From Pomphorhynchus laevis (Eukaryota > Acanthocephala > Palaeacanthocephala > Echinorhynchida > Pomphorhynchidae), in the NCBI GenBank assembly GCA_012934845.2, contig WNNJ02003230.1, positions 62,001 through 126,000 on the forward strand: 64,000 bases of DNA, written 5' to 3'. Shown one piece after another: positions 42,405 through 54,164 of this stretch (positions are counted from its first letter, which is position 1; each line of letters starts with the position of its first letter). Below the pieces are notes generated by a model. That model was given only the letters and a program-made list of their open reading frames with translations, did not search any database and was not told the DNA's origin. Position numbers and translations under genes: made by a program.

Positions 42405-43815
42405 TGTTTTTGATATTTCATGCCGTTTTTGGCAATTCATTCCAACCATATGTTTCTTTATGACTTCATGCTATTTTTGATATTTCATGTCGTTTTAGAC
42501 ATTTCATGCCATTTTTGATATTTAATGCCGATTTTGATATTTCATGAAGCTTTTGAAAAATTATAATATCCCCCATCCTAAATGATAATATCAAAAAATA
42601 TTGATTTTAAAAATGAGGTTTCAATAAGATCTGTTGATGATATTATGGATGTGGATTTTAAAAATACTAAGTTCAAATCTATGTTTAAAGGAACTAAACT
42701 GAAAGTATTGCAGAATATGGTGCCTTTGAGGCTGATGAAGAATTCGAGGTTTGTAGTTGTGGGGTCAGTATGACTCTGATCAAAATAAGGGACCATAGAT
42801 GACCTACATATGTGTATGCAGAACTTCATCTCAGAAAAAAATTCTGTGAGTTCTGTGTCATTTTTAGAGGATTTAAAAAATCCTTTGAAATATATTGTTG
42901 TTTTTCTGTTTGCGGGGCAAGAATGATATGCAGAATTCTATATATTCCTACATAACTTAATAAAAGTACTGTTTCAGAATGGTGTTTAATGTGTCGTATC
43001 GTTTGTCACAAGGCACTTATAATTCTAATATAAGGCTTTGAGGTATAAATTCTAATCTTTTTATACTTCAGCCTTTGTCTCGCTTTGAGGCGGGGTCGGC
43101 CTTATGAGATATAAATTCCAATGGATCGCCTAAAGTGATAGAAATATGAGCTTTATTTTTTAAACGAAAGTATAATGTAGATCGCAGTGTAGAAGCTGTG
43201 GGCGTTTGGTATCATCGAGAGAAGAACTAGAGGATGTATCCTAGTTCCAGTGCCAGATAGTAGTGTTTCGACTTTAATACACATTATAGAAATATTTAGT
43301 TCCTGTGACTTTAATAATAAGTGATAAGTGGAGATCGTAAACACGAGGAGATAGTGGCGACTTTGAACATAGAAGTGTTAACCACTCTTATAATTTTGTT
43401 TCATCAGATGATCCTATGGCTCATACCCAAAATATCGAAAATTTATGACTACACCCCAAAAAAGTTAAAATCTCAATATGGAACTAATAAAAATATGTTG
43501 GAAGGTTATCTGGTTAAATTTATATTTAAAAAAGAATCCCATTAAGAGAAAACGATTCAAGCCTTTTTAATATTACTGCATTCTCTATGTGATTAAATAG
43601 GCTTGTAGTTAAAAACTTAAAACTTCATAAGTCTTTCACTACAATTTATTATACTCAATCTAGAAAAGACGGAATGTTAGTAGAAAACGAAAATATAATA
43701 TCACGGCAAGGCTTATTTAAATTAGTATATTTCTTCTTTATATTATTTATATTTCTTTCTCATTTTTATAATTTTTTAAAAACTGAATGAAATATCAAAA
43801 ACGGCATGAAATGTG
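42405..43815. repeat. Segment bracketed by inverted ATTTCATGCCGTTTTTGAT repeats
   Basis: About seven diverged copies of a 20 to 22-base unit (TGATATTTCATGCCGTTTT) lie at 42410-42560. The inverse, ATATCAAAAACGGCATGAAA, occurs at 43790-43812. Between them is 1.2 kb with short open frames (for example 42582-42773, rich in Asp and Lys) that I cannot assign. The ends suggest a fold-back DNA element. Confidence 0.6.
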
Positions 43816-43984
43816 AACCCATAAAAATAAATTTAATCAGGTATTAAAGGGAGCAGAAATATCCGCAATAAAAACAACATCTTTTCAATTAAATATTTTT
43901 GGAAATACATCCCGGCCGTATACTTTTATACTTTTATATTTTAAATATAAAATATTTAAAATATAACGGGGGAATGCTAATAAT

Positions 43985-44580
43985 CTTCTGACAGTTAAAA
44001 AGTTTTTTGAGTTTGCTATCATTACGAATTTTAAATTCAATGATCAGCTATATGAGCAAATATGGGGAGTGGCCATGGGTTCTCCGCTTGGGCCGGCTTT
44101 AGCTGATATCTTTATGGCAGATCTAGAAAGTAGAGGGATTAGCATTTACCCATTAAAACCAGTGTGTTGGTATATATACATCAATGATGTTTTTGTGATC
44201 TTGCTCGGTGATTTTTCCAGTGCTAATGAGTTTATTATGCATCTGAATGGCTTACATTCACGTATCCGGTTCAAGGTAACCTGGCCAATTGATAGCAGTA
44301 TCAGTTTCTTGGATGTTAAGATTAACCTGGTTAACCTGGGTAATTTTACTACTTCTGTATTTCGAAACCCTACAGAAACTAACCTGTATATCCCTTGGAA
44401 TAGTAATCACCCTGATAACATAAAATTGGGTGTATTTAGAAGCTTTTGTATTAGAGCTTATAATATTTGCAGTACTCCTAATTTGGTTTATGACGAGTTG
44501 TCTTTTTTGTTTACTGCTTTTCTAATATTGGGTTATATTTTTTACTTTTTAATAAATTTTATTACTAGTGCAACGAGTTG
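43985..44580 (+). pseudogene. PLE reverse transcriptase, C-terminal half, catalytic Asp lost
   Basis: FKFNDQLYEQIWGVAMGSPL and GPALADIFM (RT4), then WYIYINDVFVIL where the YxDD box reads IND, so the first catalytic Asp is Asn. HSRIRFK and DSSISFLDVKI are RT6, and FRNPTETNLYIPWNSNHPDN is the thumb. The frame is open for 170 codons from 44069. No nuclease follows. Family differs from Naiad and fits the EN-type PLEs. Confidence 0.88.
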
Positions 44581-44639
44581 ATTATATTAATGCAATAAGA
44601 CTATAATAATGCAACGGGTAGATTAAAATACACGAGGTG

Positions 44640-44960
44640 GAGTATGATAGTGAGCAGGTTTTTAATCTCTTTGACTCTGTAATGGAATTTTTGGAAAATT
44701 GGAATGGTGTACTAGGAGAATATCTAAAAAGAATAAATGTCACGTTCATACCTAACAAATGTAATGACGTTTTATGACTATAATCTACAATTGCAAGGTG
44801 ATTACCTGAATTTAATGATAACAAAGGCTGTAGTTTCTTCATTCATGACAAAACTATTATTATACAAAAAACTGGACCGTAGACTGTATTACTTCCCAAA
44901 TCTCTATAGGGTAGAACACGGTGATGATGAGGCCCTTTTGATTTGTTGCCAGTGTGGGTA
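44640..44960 (+). pseudogene. hAT transposase fragment (ZBED-like)
   Basis: EQVFNLFDSVMEFLENWNGV and LGEYLKRINVTFIPN in one frame, then YDYNLQLQGDYLNLMITKAV, SSFMTKLLLYKK and YYFPNL in another. N(L/Y)QLQG followed by ...F..KL.L....FPNL is a typical block of ZBED5/SCAND3-like hAT transposases and parallels the relic at 33-34 kb. Confidence 0.6.
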
Positions 44961-46685
44961 AATAGTCATCAAATCGAAAAGATTTGGGAAACACTGTTCT
45001 AGTGATGAAACACTAACATTGTCTTACCGACGATTTGCTAGTAGTGTTTCAACGACTATAAGATCTACCCTTAAAATACGACTTTGCATACTTTTCACGT
45101 GTATTCCTGGGTATTTTTAAAATAAGTCGTACTCGAAAGTAAGACCTAGTAAAGATCGGGATAAATAATGCGTTAAATAAATGTATATAGAGTTCAAGCA
45201 TGATTAATCACGAGCCGCTTTGTTGTTTCTAAAATTAAAAATGAATAATTTTTAACCCCAAAATTAGTGTTCCACAGAAAGAGCTATTCATTTGAATATA
45301 AAAAATAGCAGAGGAAACTTTAAAAAAATCTTAGTTTTTTTTGCAAAAAAACTTGATCTGAGCATTGTACGAAAACGAAGAAAGATTGTGTCAGGAGGTG
45401 AAATTAAGAAGCTCGCAATTTAATTTAAATCTTATATTGACGACATAGACTTTAAACAATATGAACTCTGTAACATGGTTGCAATGAGCGAGAATGATGT
45501 CTTCATGGGACAGCCGTCACAAACTACTATCGTCGATCATGTATGTGGCACATCAGTTTATGCTTCTTATTCAGGCTGAGTATATACGTGTAACCTTATT
45601 CTGGTAATTAGATTGAATAACATTATCGATGAAGTAATGAGTATCTTTGTGTTCTTTTAGAAAATTGACTTTTATGGTACATATCATGACGAAGTGGCAA
45701 TGTATCTTGCGGAATTTTATTAGCGCCAAAAATGTCGACGAAACAATATTAATTATTTTGATCAATTATTGAAAGACATTAAAATTGTATATTAAAGTAA
45801 AACTAATATTACAAATATTAAAATTAAATTTTTACAAAACAGAATTGGTGATGGAATAAGAGCAGCAGAGCGAAATAAATACTGACGATATTGTTAAATC
45901 GATAGTATAACTGATTTTCTAGGTTTTTAGTACTAAAGACTATCTAGGTAATTATAACCCTCTAGCCGACCAAATCATATCAATCGAAGACATTTATAAT
46001 TCATATGCGGATAATCTAAATGTTTGCGGGATTTATGTAAATAATCGAGTTCAAAACGATTTTCTCAAAAATGACGAAAAATGATTTAAAAAATCAGTGA
46101 AATATCGCTCTTAATCCTGTTATGGAAATTAAAGGCGCTTGAAATTTTGAAATTTAGCGAAATGGTTTCTCCTAAATGGGAATACTAAACATAGTACGTT
46201 TATATTGCAGTTTGTTCAATATGAAAAAATTGAACGTTCAAAAATTGAACAATTTAGAACTTTTCAAAAATTGCACTAAATAAATAAAAATTTTATACAC
46301 CGCATAATCCCGAATTATTTAGTGTATAGGAAGAATATCAGTGGTGTATATACATTTATAAAAATTGATGACCAAAACATTTGTCGATAAAAACAAATAA
46401 ATCGTTTTTAGCAACCAAAAGTAAACGGTACTCCAAGTGTAAAACACTCATGCATTTTCATAATTTAGTCGAAATCGAAGTTATGGCAAAGATATAAAAA
46501 ACTGTGAATCAGAATGAGACATTCTCGAGGAAGTAATTAATTTTGTATCTAAATGCCATTCTTAGAAAAAATGAATATTTTTTAGATATTTCGTTCGTTA
46601 ACCGCGGACATCTTCAAAAAGTATCTGAAACAATAAAACACAAGTAAATTTACAATGCATAAAAAACAAAATCGTTTTGTCATTC
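44961..46685. other. No recognised gene
   Basis: AT-rich DNA. A MITE-end-like CACGAGCCGC lies near 45210. Short open frames show no similarity known to me. Confidence 0.45.
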
Positions 46686-46689
46686 AAAT

Positions 46690-46905
46690 TTGGTTCGAGG
46701 AGTTTTATCGCGTCAGCATCCATAACTAATCGGCGTTTTAAGTTAGGCTCGGAAATCAAAACTGACACATTACCACAGTCGATGTCATGACCAGTCTTGT
46801 AAGCATGGTCTCTTAATGCCGACTACGCTAATGTTGTGAGTGCCTTCTTATGTTCATCTAATATTGTTTATAGCGTACGTCCTGGCCTTCTAACCTGGAT
46901 CATTA
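46690..46905 (-). pseudogene. PLE GIY-YIG nuclease fragment
   Basis: On the minus strand: RTYAINNI-like, LDEHKKALTTLA, then SALRDHAYKTGHDIDCGNVS and ISEPNLKRRLVMDADAIKLL. H...TGHDIDF then E....R...DA is the GIY-YIG C-terminal half. It pairs with the plus copy at 47.36 kb, again in inverted orientation. Confidence 0.82.
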
Positions 46906-46979
46906 CCTGGCCCGTTGGAGGACCATTACCTGGTCCTCTAATGGGTTGTTACCGTTTCTAGATTGCGAAGTTTTGACCA

Positions 46980-47215
46980 ATGTCTCCGTCACTAAAGTTT
47001 ACAGAAAAGCCACAGAAACTAGCTTGTATATTCCGTGGAACAGCAGTCATTCAGTATCAACAAAACTAGGTGATTTTGTGGCTTCTGTAAAGGTATCGAA
47101 TTTGTAACAAAGTTTATCTAAACGCCTAAAATCATTAACAAAACAAAAGAACGCATTCACACTTCCACGTCATCCGACTTAATTGGTTTACAAAAATTGA
47201 AACACTGGTTTTATA
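46980..47215 (+). pseudogene. PLE RT thumb fragment
   Basis: LDVSVTKVYRKATETSLYIP and WNSSHSVSTKLGDF, closely related to FRNPTETNLYIPWNSNHPDN at 44.35 kb, then NAFTLPRHPT. Frameshifted. Confidence 0.78.
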
Positions 47216-47349
47216 TTACCGTAATGTGTAGTTTAAGTGAAGGCATACTTAGTAAAATAAGCAAATACGTTTTCCAATTTATGGTACGCGATGTACTTCT
47301 CATCTTGATGCACTAGTCACCAAACCAAGAACTAATTACAATAAGATGG

Positions 47350-47600
47350 GTGTAGTCTATAGGGTTAAGGGATTGTATAAGTATATACAAAGGACAAACT
47401 GGACGTGCGCTAAAAACAATATTAGAACGTAAGAAGGCACTCTCAACATTAGCGCAGTCGGCATTAGCAGACCATGCTTACAAAACTGGTTATGACATCG
47501 ACTTTGACATTTGGAATATTGGGAAACTGATATACGGACCATGCAAAAATGAAACAAATTGAGGAAAACCTGCAATATATAGATAATCATGCATTTTTTA
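47350..47600 (+). pseudogene. PLE GIY-YIG nuclease fragment, inverted partner
   Basis: SIYKGQTGRALKTI, then KKALSTLAQSALADHAYKTG and YDIDFDIWNIG. GQTGR and H..KTGYDIDF are the nuclease motifs. It follows the RT thumb fragment in the right order for an EN-type PLE, so 46.98-47.6 kb is one decayed copy. Confidence 0.85.
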
Positions 47601-49130
47601 AAAATCTTGGCAATGCCGAATTTTATACATGCTCAAGGAAGTGTTGTGTGACAGAAACAATGCGGATATTTTCAATGTCTTATTTATTTTTTATAGAATC
47701 GAATGAGCAAATCAAATTACAAGCTAAGATAAATAAATCAGCTAAGATATGATAAAATTTACTCCGAAAGCAATCTTATGCGAAATGATGTCATATTAAT
47801 CATAAAGTAGTAAACAATGAGTCAGGATTAATTGATGAAGCAAACTATATAAATGTAAAGTAGAGCTAGAATTTTCTGACTATATTTAGACCATTATCTT
47901 CCTATAATAAGTAACTTATGTAGATTATTTGGAATGATAGTTATGTAATTATGTATTTGGAATAGTGGGCGACTGGTGGATGGACAATGCTAAAATGAAA
48001 CAAATTAAGAGAAAAGATAACAATATCTAGGTATTCTTGAATTCGTTAAAATCTTAGCCATGATAATTTAAAGGTACAATCAAAAATGAATATTTATGCA
48101 AAATTAAAAGAAACAGTGCTATGCAGGGGGAAACATTGAGGATATTTTCGATACCTGATGGAGAACGGCGTAAAATAAATATTTTTTAATACAATAATTA
48201 TTTTTAAAATAACTATTTTTAGCTCATAGCTTATTATAAACGTAAAGCTGTGTAGAATTGACTACAATTTGAAATATTAAGCAACTGATATATGGCTGAC
48301 ATACTATTTTTCATTAGGCTGAATCTATGAAGATCTAGCATTTTAAACGTATAAAAATTTAAAATCATTGAAATTTACTACGTTCTACTACAATTAATCA
48401 TCGCGGGGTTAATATTAACAACAACCATCCTATCCGCATACAGCATCATTAGTATGAACAAGTTTATCTATCCGAATTTTCATCAAAAATTCGAATCAAC
48501 ACCCCGAAATTTGAGAAGTTCTCTCAACGATATTACCAACCTGAACCAGATCCCGTACCACACCCTATAATACTATCAAGGCTACAATTCTCTGAAGAAA
48601 TGAATATATCTAACAACATCGACAGGAGTGATTCTAAAGACGTAACAATTCTAGTCCAACCGTACATAATCCATCATATATCATATAGTACGAGCGTACC
48701 CAGATTATAATATAAAAAGCAGCCAGCTGATATCTACACTATATTTAATAGGCTATTTATACTCGTCATATTTATAGCTAGTTTATGCACACATATTATA
48801 ATGGAATTTACATATAATGCAAGTTTCTACAGTGTCAGAACATCAATGCAGTAACACCGAAAACAGGAAAATGCTCATAGAATCCCTAGCGCAAGCGACT
48901 GTCTCAACGTATCTACGCCCAATTTTACATCATGCTTAGTTGCTGAAACAGAGTCACGCATTGCTTATTACGAAAAAAAAAACAAAAAATGTGTAGTGTA
49001 CAAGTAATTTCGGAGCTATCAAACGATAGTCAATTTCAAGCAAATTCTAACAGAATTCCAACCGAAAAAGAGGTTTGTACTGGATGCTCTTCTACTCAAA
49101 GTCATAGCGATAAGGTCAGTAATGTTTTGT
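47601..49130. other. No recognised gene; one weak membrane-like relic
   Basis: Near 48380-48480 a plus frame reads LQLIIAGLILTTTILSAYSI, hydrophobic enough for a membrane span, followed after a frame change by about 80 open codons (48470-48712). I cannot name it. Two related stretches (ATGAAACAAATTGAG at 47549 and ATGAAACAAATTAAG near 47994) show a diverged local duplication. Confidence 0.35.
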
Positions 49131-49150
49131 TATCTTCAGGCGATGGGTAG

Positions 49151-50020
49151 GTGCTCCCCATCTCGAAAAAGAGGAACTTGATTTTAATTAAAGTAACAAG
49201 ACCTATAAAAAGGGATCAACTATACAATAAATTTCTGAGAAATTTCTCGCTTCTATATAAGAACAGGATTGTATTTAATTCTGTAAAGATACACCCCTCC
49301 GAGGTGAAAATTTCTTTTGTAACATCTGATCTCGCAATGAAATACGCGGAATATTTTTCCGAGAATCTTACAGAATTCGGTGAACTTACCATAAAGCCTA
49401 TCCTGGCTTCGATCAAAGTTACCAATCTACCATGTTCAATGGATGAAGATGACAAGCAATCGTTTATGGCAACCTTCAAAGTTTCCAGTCTGAGACCAAT
49501 CGTGGGTAGGGACGGGAACCCTATCCCGGTTGGCTTTTGTAGTGCCCCAGTGGAGTTAGCTGAAACTCTATCAAAATCATCATCCAACCCGTTTATGCGG
49601 TTCAACATTCGGTTCTCAATAACCGAAATAGACGAATTAACCTACCCCACAGCAGCCGATGCCACAAATGGGGTCACTGGGCTTCCAGCTAGAGTGGGAT
49701 CCCTACATGTGGTATCTGCGGATCAGCCTCTTGTCTATCTCTGTCGTCGAATGACCGTTGCTCGGCCCCCATTCATGTTCAAACTGCGGGGGAGCCATCC
49801 TGCATGGCGTAGGAGCTGCAGTAAGTTCAAGGCGCACAGAAGCCTTTTTATTCGTCCGGTTAAACCTACAACTTCCTTCTCTTGTGTGGCCGCACCAGAC
49901 AAGAAGTACCACAGATGTCATATCTGTAATACTAAAATACCATATCTGTGGTACTATAGTACCACATATCTGTGGTACTATAGTACCAACATATGTTCCT
50001 ATGGTACAGGAAGATATGGT
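49151..50020 (+). pseudogene. Jockey-like LINE copy A, ORF1 (Gag-like)
   Basis: The frame gives a Gag-like N-terminal region (KPILASIKVTNLPC, VGFCSAPVELAETLSKSS, NPFMRFNIRFSITEIDELTY) that aligns with copy B (AFCNAPVDEALKLSISTCNP, RFSIIETDSLTCP). The three CCHC knuckles that follow in copy B are shifted out of frame here, though CHKWGHW, CGICG and CSNCGG can be read in other frames and SHPAWRRSCSKFKAHRS returns in frame. Such Gag-like ORF1 proteins bind element RNA. After about 49910 the sequence turns into short repeats of ATCTGTGGTACTATAGTACC and the rest of ORF1 and the whole endonuclease are missing. Confidence 0.82.
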
Positions 50021-50028
50021 ATTGTGAT

Positions 50029-50073
50029 AAAAGCATTGTGACGACCACCAGAGGTGGTCGTCACAATGCTTTT
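50029..50073. repeat. Perfect 21-bp fold-back hairpin at the LINE A deletion junction
   Basis: Arms 50029-50049 and 50053-50073 are exact inverse complements with an AGA loop. The right arm is native LINE sequence (copy B has the related GGTCGCCATCACAATGCTAT at 61371); the left arm is its inverted copy, so the breakpoint was sealed by copying back. Confidence 0.95.
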
Positions 50074-51110
50074 AGCCTCCCCATCCGATGTAGCCGGCAT
50101 CAATATTAGTAAGCGTGTTTTTCTTCCTAAGAAAAAATCCTGCTCATGCCCTAAAGATCTGCGACCTATTTCGATTCAAAATGCCCTCGTATCGATCTAC
50201 GAAAAAGCGCTTGCGCGTAAAATCCGCGACCATTTAAGTAGGCGTAATTTGATCCCTCTAGGTTTCCATGGGTTTGTCAAAGGTCGCTCGTCCATTCAGC
50301 AGTTGGTGAGGTGGAGCAGTTTTGTCGGGATAATAGCCATCGTCTACTTGTGGATGTTTTCCTCGACTTTTCTGCTGCATTTGACCGTATCTCCATTTCC
50401 TTTGTGATCTCTCCTCCCAGGTCCCTCGGGTTGCCTGCGAGGATTGTGAACAGAGTGGAACTCCTGATGTATACCAAGCGATTTTACTATGAAGACGACC
50501 CTGATGCGCGTCAGTTCTACCCTATTACGGGTGTACCTCAAGGATCCCCACTTTCTCCTATCTTATATCTTGCTGCCTCTATTAACCTATTCAAAATATT
50601 TAAACGCGAACAACGTCTTGTGGTGTACGCTGATGACACCACAGCCCTGTTTACTGGACACAGGTGTAAAGACGCAGTCTCTGACATCAGCCGTTTCCTT
50701 TTAAGATTAAAAGACCAGTTACCCATATCTAATCTTATTTTAAACTAAGCTAAATCGCAGGTGTTCGTCTTTCATGGTACCCCTGCTACAAAACAAAAAA
50801 TTAAGAGATTAGCACTCTCTGCGCTCTCCTCCATATTTGCCTCTGAACCACTTCCCACCTTCACAAGTCGAGTAAAATACCTGGGGTTCACCGTTACGGT
50901 GAACTGGTCGGCGAAAGCTGACCTGGATAGACTCAAACGTATCCTGAAGAAAGCTAGGTGGGCCCTGAAACGGGCTCAGCATCTGTCATTGAAAGGGAAA
51001 GCCCAGGTGCGCCTTTGGGGCACTTGGGCTATCTCGGGATTAGTCTTCTTCTCAAGAGGACGTCCCCCAGACGTCCTCTTAAGCTCCTCGTATCTCGTTT
51101 ACCAAGCATA
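50060..51110 (+). pseudogene. Jockey-like LINE copy A, ORF2 reverse transcriptase
   Basis: The RT reads KDLRPISIQNALVSIYEKAL, FHGFVKGRSSIQQLV, then after a frame change VFLDFSAAFDRISI, GVPQGSPLSPILYLAASI, LVVYADDTTALF with the catalytic YADD, and KVKYLGFTV-like RVKYLGFTVTVNWS. There is a frameshift near 50320, a stop at 50746-50748 and the 3' part after GLVFFSRG is lost. It lacks the endonuclease. It is closely related to copy B at 61.4-62.4 kb. Confidence 0.9.
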
Positions 51111-51989
51111 GTCCGCGTCGATTACATTCTTCGGGGGGGGGGTGAAAGACCCCGGGTGGTTCAGTCGGAAGGCGGCGTGTTGGATCGGTTGGGGGCTCAG
51201 ATCCCCCTGGACCTGAGGCCATGAAAGAGAAAGGGAAGATGAAAAAACGAAAGAAAAATTCTGTCATTTTTTATCTGAGTTGGTTATGACCTACCTTTTT
51301 TTATTCTTGCATGCTATATTTTGGTGTATTTAATAAAGTCTTTATTATTACATCAGCTGAACCCAATGCATGATTTGAAACATAAAAACATAGAATACGT
51401 GTTTTGAAGCATATTCAAACCGCCAGGACTATGGTCGTTCTTTACCAGCATCCGTTTTTGATAGCTCACAACATCATCGCAGCATCCCGTACAAGAGCTG
51501 ACCCGCAACAAACTGTTTTGCAGTTTTTTAATATAAAAGTTAACAGAATATAATGTAAAAATTATATCAATTCACACTACTTCGGTGATGTAGAAACATT
51601 ATTATTTGAAACATTATTCAACCCAATTATAGGCAGATATTTAATCCAACGGCATACTCTTGGTAGCATCGAAATTACGAAACTACAAGAAGAAAACAAT
51701 ACATAATATATACGACGTTTCATTTGGTCTCAACTATAGCAACACTCTTGCAATTAAAACGTTCATTGTTAATTGTTCACAATTCACCCTGTGGTATACT
51801 CACCATTTAGTAAAGGAGTGAAACATCCTTTAGTACAGTATTTCAAAAACAAAATGATTACATTCAGTAATTAGCTGAGGAGTACGCGGATGGATGTAAA
51901 TGATGATTTACTTAATTTTTTAAATTACTTAACTTCATTTCAGATGAAATTAAATTGATAAAGCAATCATTGGTAAATGCCGGCTACCC
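51111..51989. other. No recognised gene
   Basis: Starts with the tail of LINE A, where AAGAGGACGT and ACGTCCTCTT (51054-51080) form a 10-bp hairpin and a G9 run occurs near 51134, and passes into AT-rich sequence without similarity. Confidence 0.45.
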
Positions 51990-52600
51990 ATTATAAGTAA
52001 TGGACCGCATCACGAGTAAAGCTATAAAAATGAATGAACAAATACATACACCAAAAGACAATAATGATGATAACGAATTAATAGTTTACTATGAAAGTGA
52101 CACCCCGACTAATTTTGAAATAGAAATAAAACTTGACGTAACTGTAAGATGTCAAATGTATAAAGGTCACCAAATCATTAGAAATTCGAGGCTACTCTAA
52201 TGTTCGAAAACTAGGATCTGCTTTCTCCTTAAGAAAAAGAAACAATGAGGGCACATGCAATGTCGTATACAAATATGAGTATAAAAAGAAGGATGTAACG
52301 CTTCTTACATTGGGTATACGACATGTAAATTAATCCACAGAATTAGACAACATAAATACCAGACTAGCGCAATCCACGAGCATGTTACAAGAACACAGTG
52401 AAAATAAATATACCGACGATATGAAGAACATCTTCGAAATCATATACAAATCTGATTCGGCACACCATCTCAGAACGGCTGAAGCTATGCTAATTCGCAT
52501 ACTACACACTGTCATAAATATCAAACGCGCATAGATGGGAAGATCCTTAAGACTCTATGGGTCTTAATAAAATTTCCTAATTCTGAAAATGTTCATTTTT
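51990..52600 (+). pseudogene. PLE GIY-YIG nuclease fragment of a third type
   Basis: After MDRITSKAIKMNEQIHTPKD comes, in other frames, SYIGYTTCKLIHRIRQHKYQ, TSAIHEHV, DMKNIFEIIYKSDSAHHLRT and AEAMLIRILHTVINIKRA, then GRSLRLYGS and KFPNSENVH. YIGYTT.KL..R...H and AEAM.IR....IN are the GIY-YIG domain of Neptune-like PLEs, and G..L..YGS with FPNS.N is its usual follow-up. No RT was found beside it. Confidence 0.78.
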
Positions 52601-53404
52601 GTTTTTGTATCATTTTATAAATTTGAAACTGTAATTTTAATTTCCAATGTCCTAGACGATGACAAATATTGTTAGCCGAAAATTTGGTTCCCAATAACAA
52701 GTCTTTATTTGCAATTTGTAAATTATATTCAAGAGTGATGTTGGGTAAACTATATACGGGGCGAAAAGATTTATTTAAGAATATGGTCAAATATAATAAG
52801 GTCATACCAAGTTATCATCCGTCTTCGTCGTTTTGATCATACATCCTACCATCTTGCTTCTCTCGATTTGCCTATCATTTATTGTCGCGTTCAAATTCGT
52901 CTTCTTATCATTGCTTTTCGCCATATAACTTTTTATACCCCTTCATTTCTCAACCTTCCTTTTCTCGACAATTCTCGTCCAGTTTACTGTGCGTGCAGCT
53001 GACACGCATTTGCCACATTAAATAAATTACTATCATATTAAGGATAATGCTACATAGATTTAAATTTATTTTTAATTAGAATGCCAATAGTTGGGTTGAT
53101 ATATTCACATACACCACCCAGGCGATACTACCTCACAATACTGATAAGATATTTTAGTGTAACACGAGCCTGCCAAGTGCTCGCGTTAGTGGACAGGATG
53201 CCAACTAAACACAAAATTCACGATCTTAGCATTCTTCACTAGTAATTATTTCAAATTGATTATCAATCGAGTACTTAGTATTTAGTATTTAGTACTTCTC
53301 AGCCAGTGCCGTGAAATTGTAAAAGAATGTATGTATTCATTTTTGAAAAAAAATGCAAGCCGAGGGAGAAAATATTATTTTTTGATATATAGTTATTATA
53401 GGAA
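52601..53404. other. No recognised gene
   Basis: AT-rich DNA. At 53162-53190 a short hairpin AACACGAGC..GCTCGCGTT resembles the ends of the CACGAGCCGT MITE family. Confidence 0.45.
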
Positions 53405-53770
53405 CGAAGAAGAAATTATCCTTTATTTGATAAAAATTCTATATTTCGATAGCTCCTGCTATCATCATTAGGATTACAATAAATGTTTCACAATTTTCCC
53501 CGATATCTAATATCAAGCACAAAATAGATAATAAAGGATATTATTTCGTTGTTTTAAAATGTGCAAAATTTTAGTGTATGATTGTTTTGTTTTTCGGTAT
53601 TTTCTTTTTCTTTTAAGTAGAAATGCGGGGCATATCAATGCTTGTATTTTTGTATAAATGTTGCAAACACGAAATTTGTGAAGCATTTTATTGTAATCCT
53701 GATGATGATGGCAGGAGCTATCGAAATAAAGAATTTTTATCAAATAAAGGATAATTTCTGCTTCTTCGTT
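53405..53770. mobile_element. Fold-back MITE with about 95-bp inverted arms
   Basis: ACGAAGAAGAAATTATCCTT at 53404 is mirrored by GGATAATTTCTGCTTCTTCGT ending near 53770. The symmetry continues through GATAAAAATTCTATATTTCG, ATAGCTCCTGCTATCATCAT and GATTACAATAAA on the left and their inverses on the right. The central 165 bases are unique and non-coding. The right arm also reads CTGATGA, a GATGG/CTATC stem and GAAA, a hammerhead-like order seen in PLE ends, so the unit could be an inverted pair of PLE termini. Confidence 0.8.
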
Positions 53771-53827
53771 TGTGTAATAACTTTATATTTGAAATGGAAG
53801 AAGATTATGGGTTAAATATTTATTATT

Positions 53828-53998
53828 TTTTGAGGTGGTATGCCGCAAACATTTATAGAACTCAATAGTGTGCCGCAAACATTTATGAGCTGAATAGTGT
53901 GCCGCAAACATTTATGAGCTCAATAGTGTGCCGCAAACATTTATAGAGCTCAATAGTGAGCCGAAAAAATTAAGGAGCTTAATAGTGTGCCGCCATGT
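53828..53998. repeat. 27-bp minisatellite GTGCCGCAAACATTTATGAGCTCAATA
   Basis: Six diverged copies with the phrase GCCGCAAACATTTAT. Non-coding. Confidence 0.93.
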
Positions 53999-54164
53999 AT
54001 AACGTTTGGGAATCATTGATTTAATCGATTCTAATTGACACTAAATTGTTTTGATTAATTTAAAAAGCGTTGATTGCTATCGTACAATAGCTGTTACTGC
54101 ACTGTGTAACAATATCAGAAGTATATCATCAACATCAAAATAATGGTATGATATGAATAAACAG

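Noticed and set aside
44582-44842. Minus-strand 86-codon open frame
   Set aside because: Antisense of the hAT fragment on the plus strand.
48380-48712. Envelope-like membrane protein remnant
   Set aside because: Only one hydrophobic stretch and a frame-shifted polar tail; no diagnostic motif, so no call was made.
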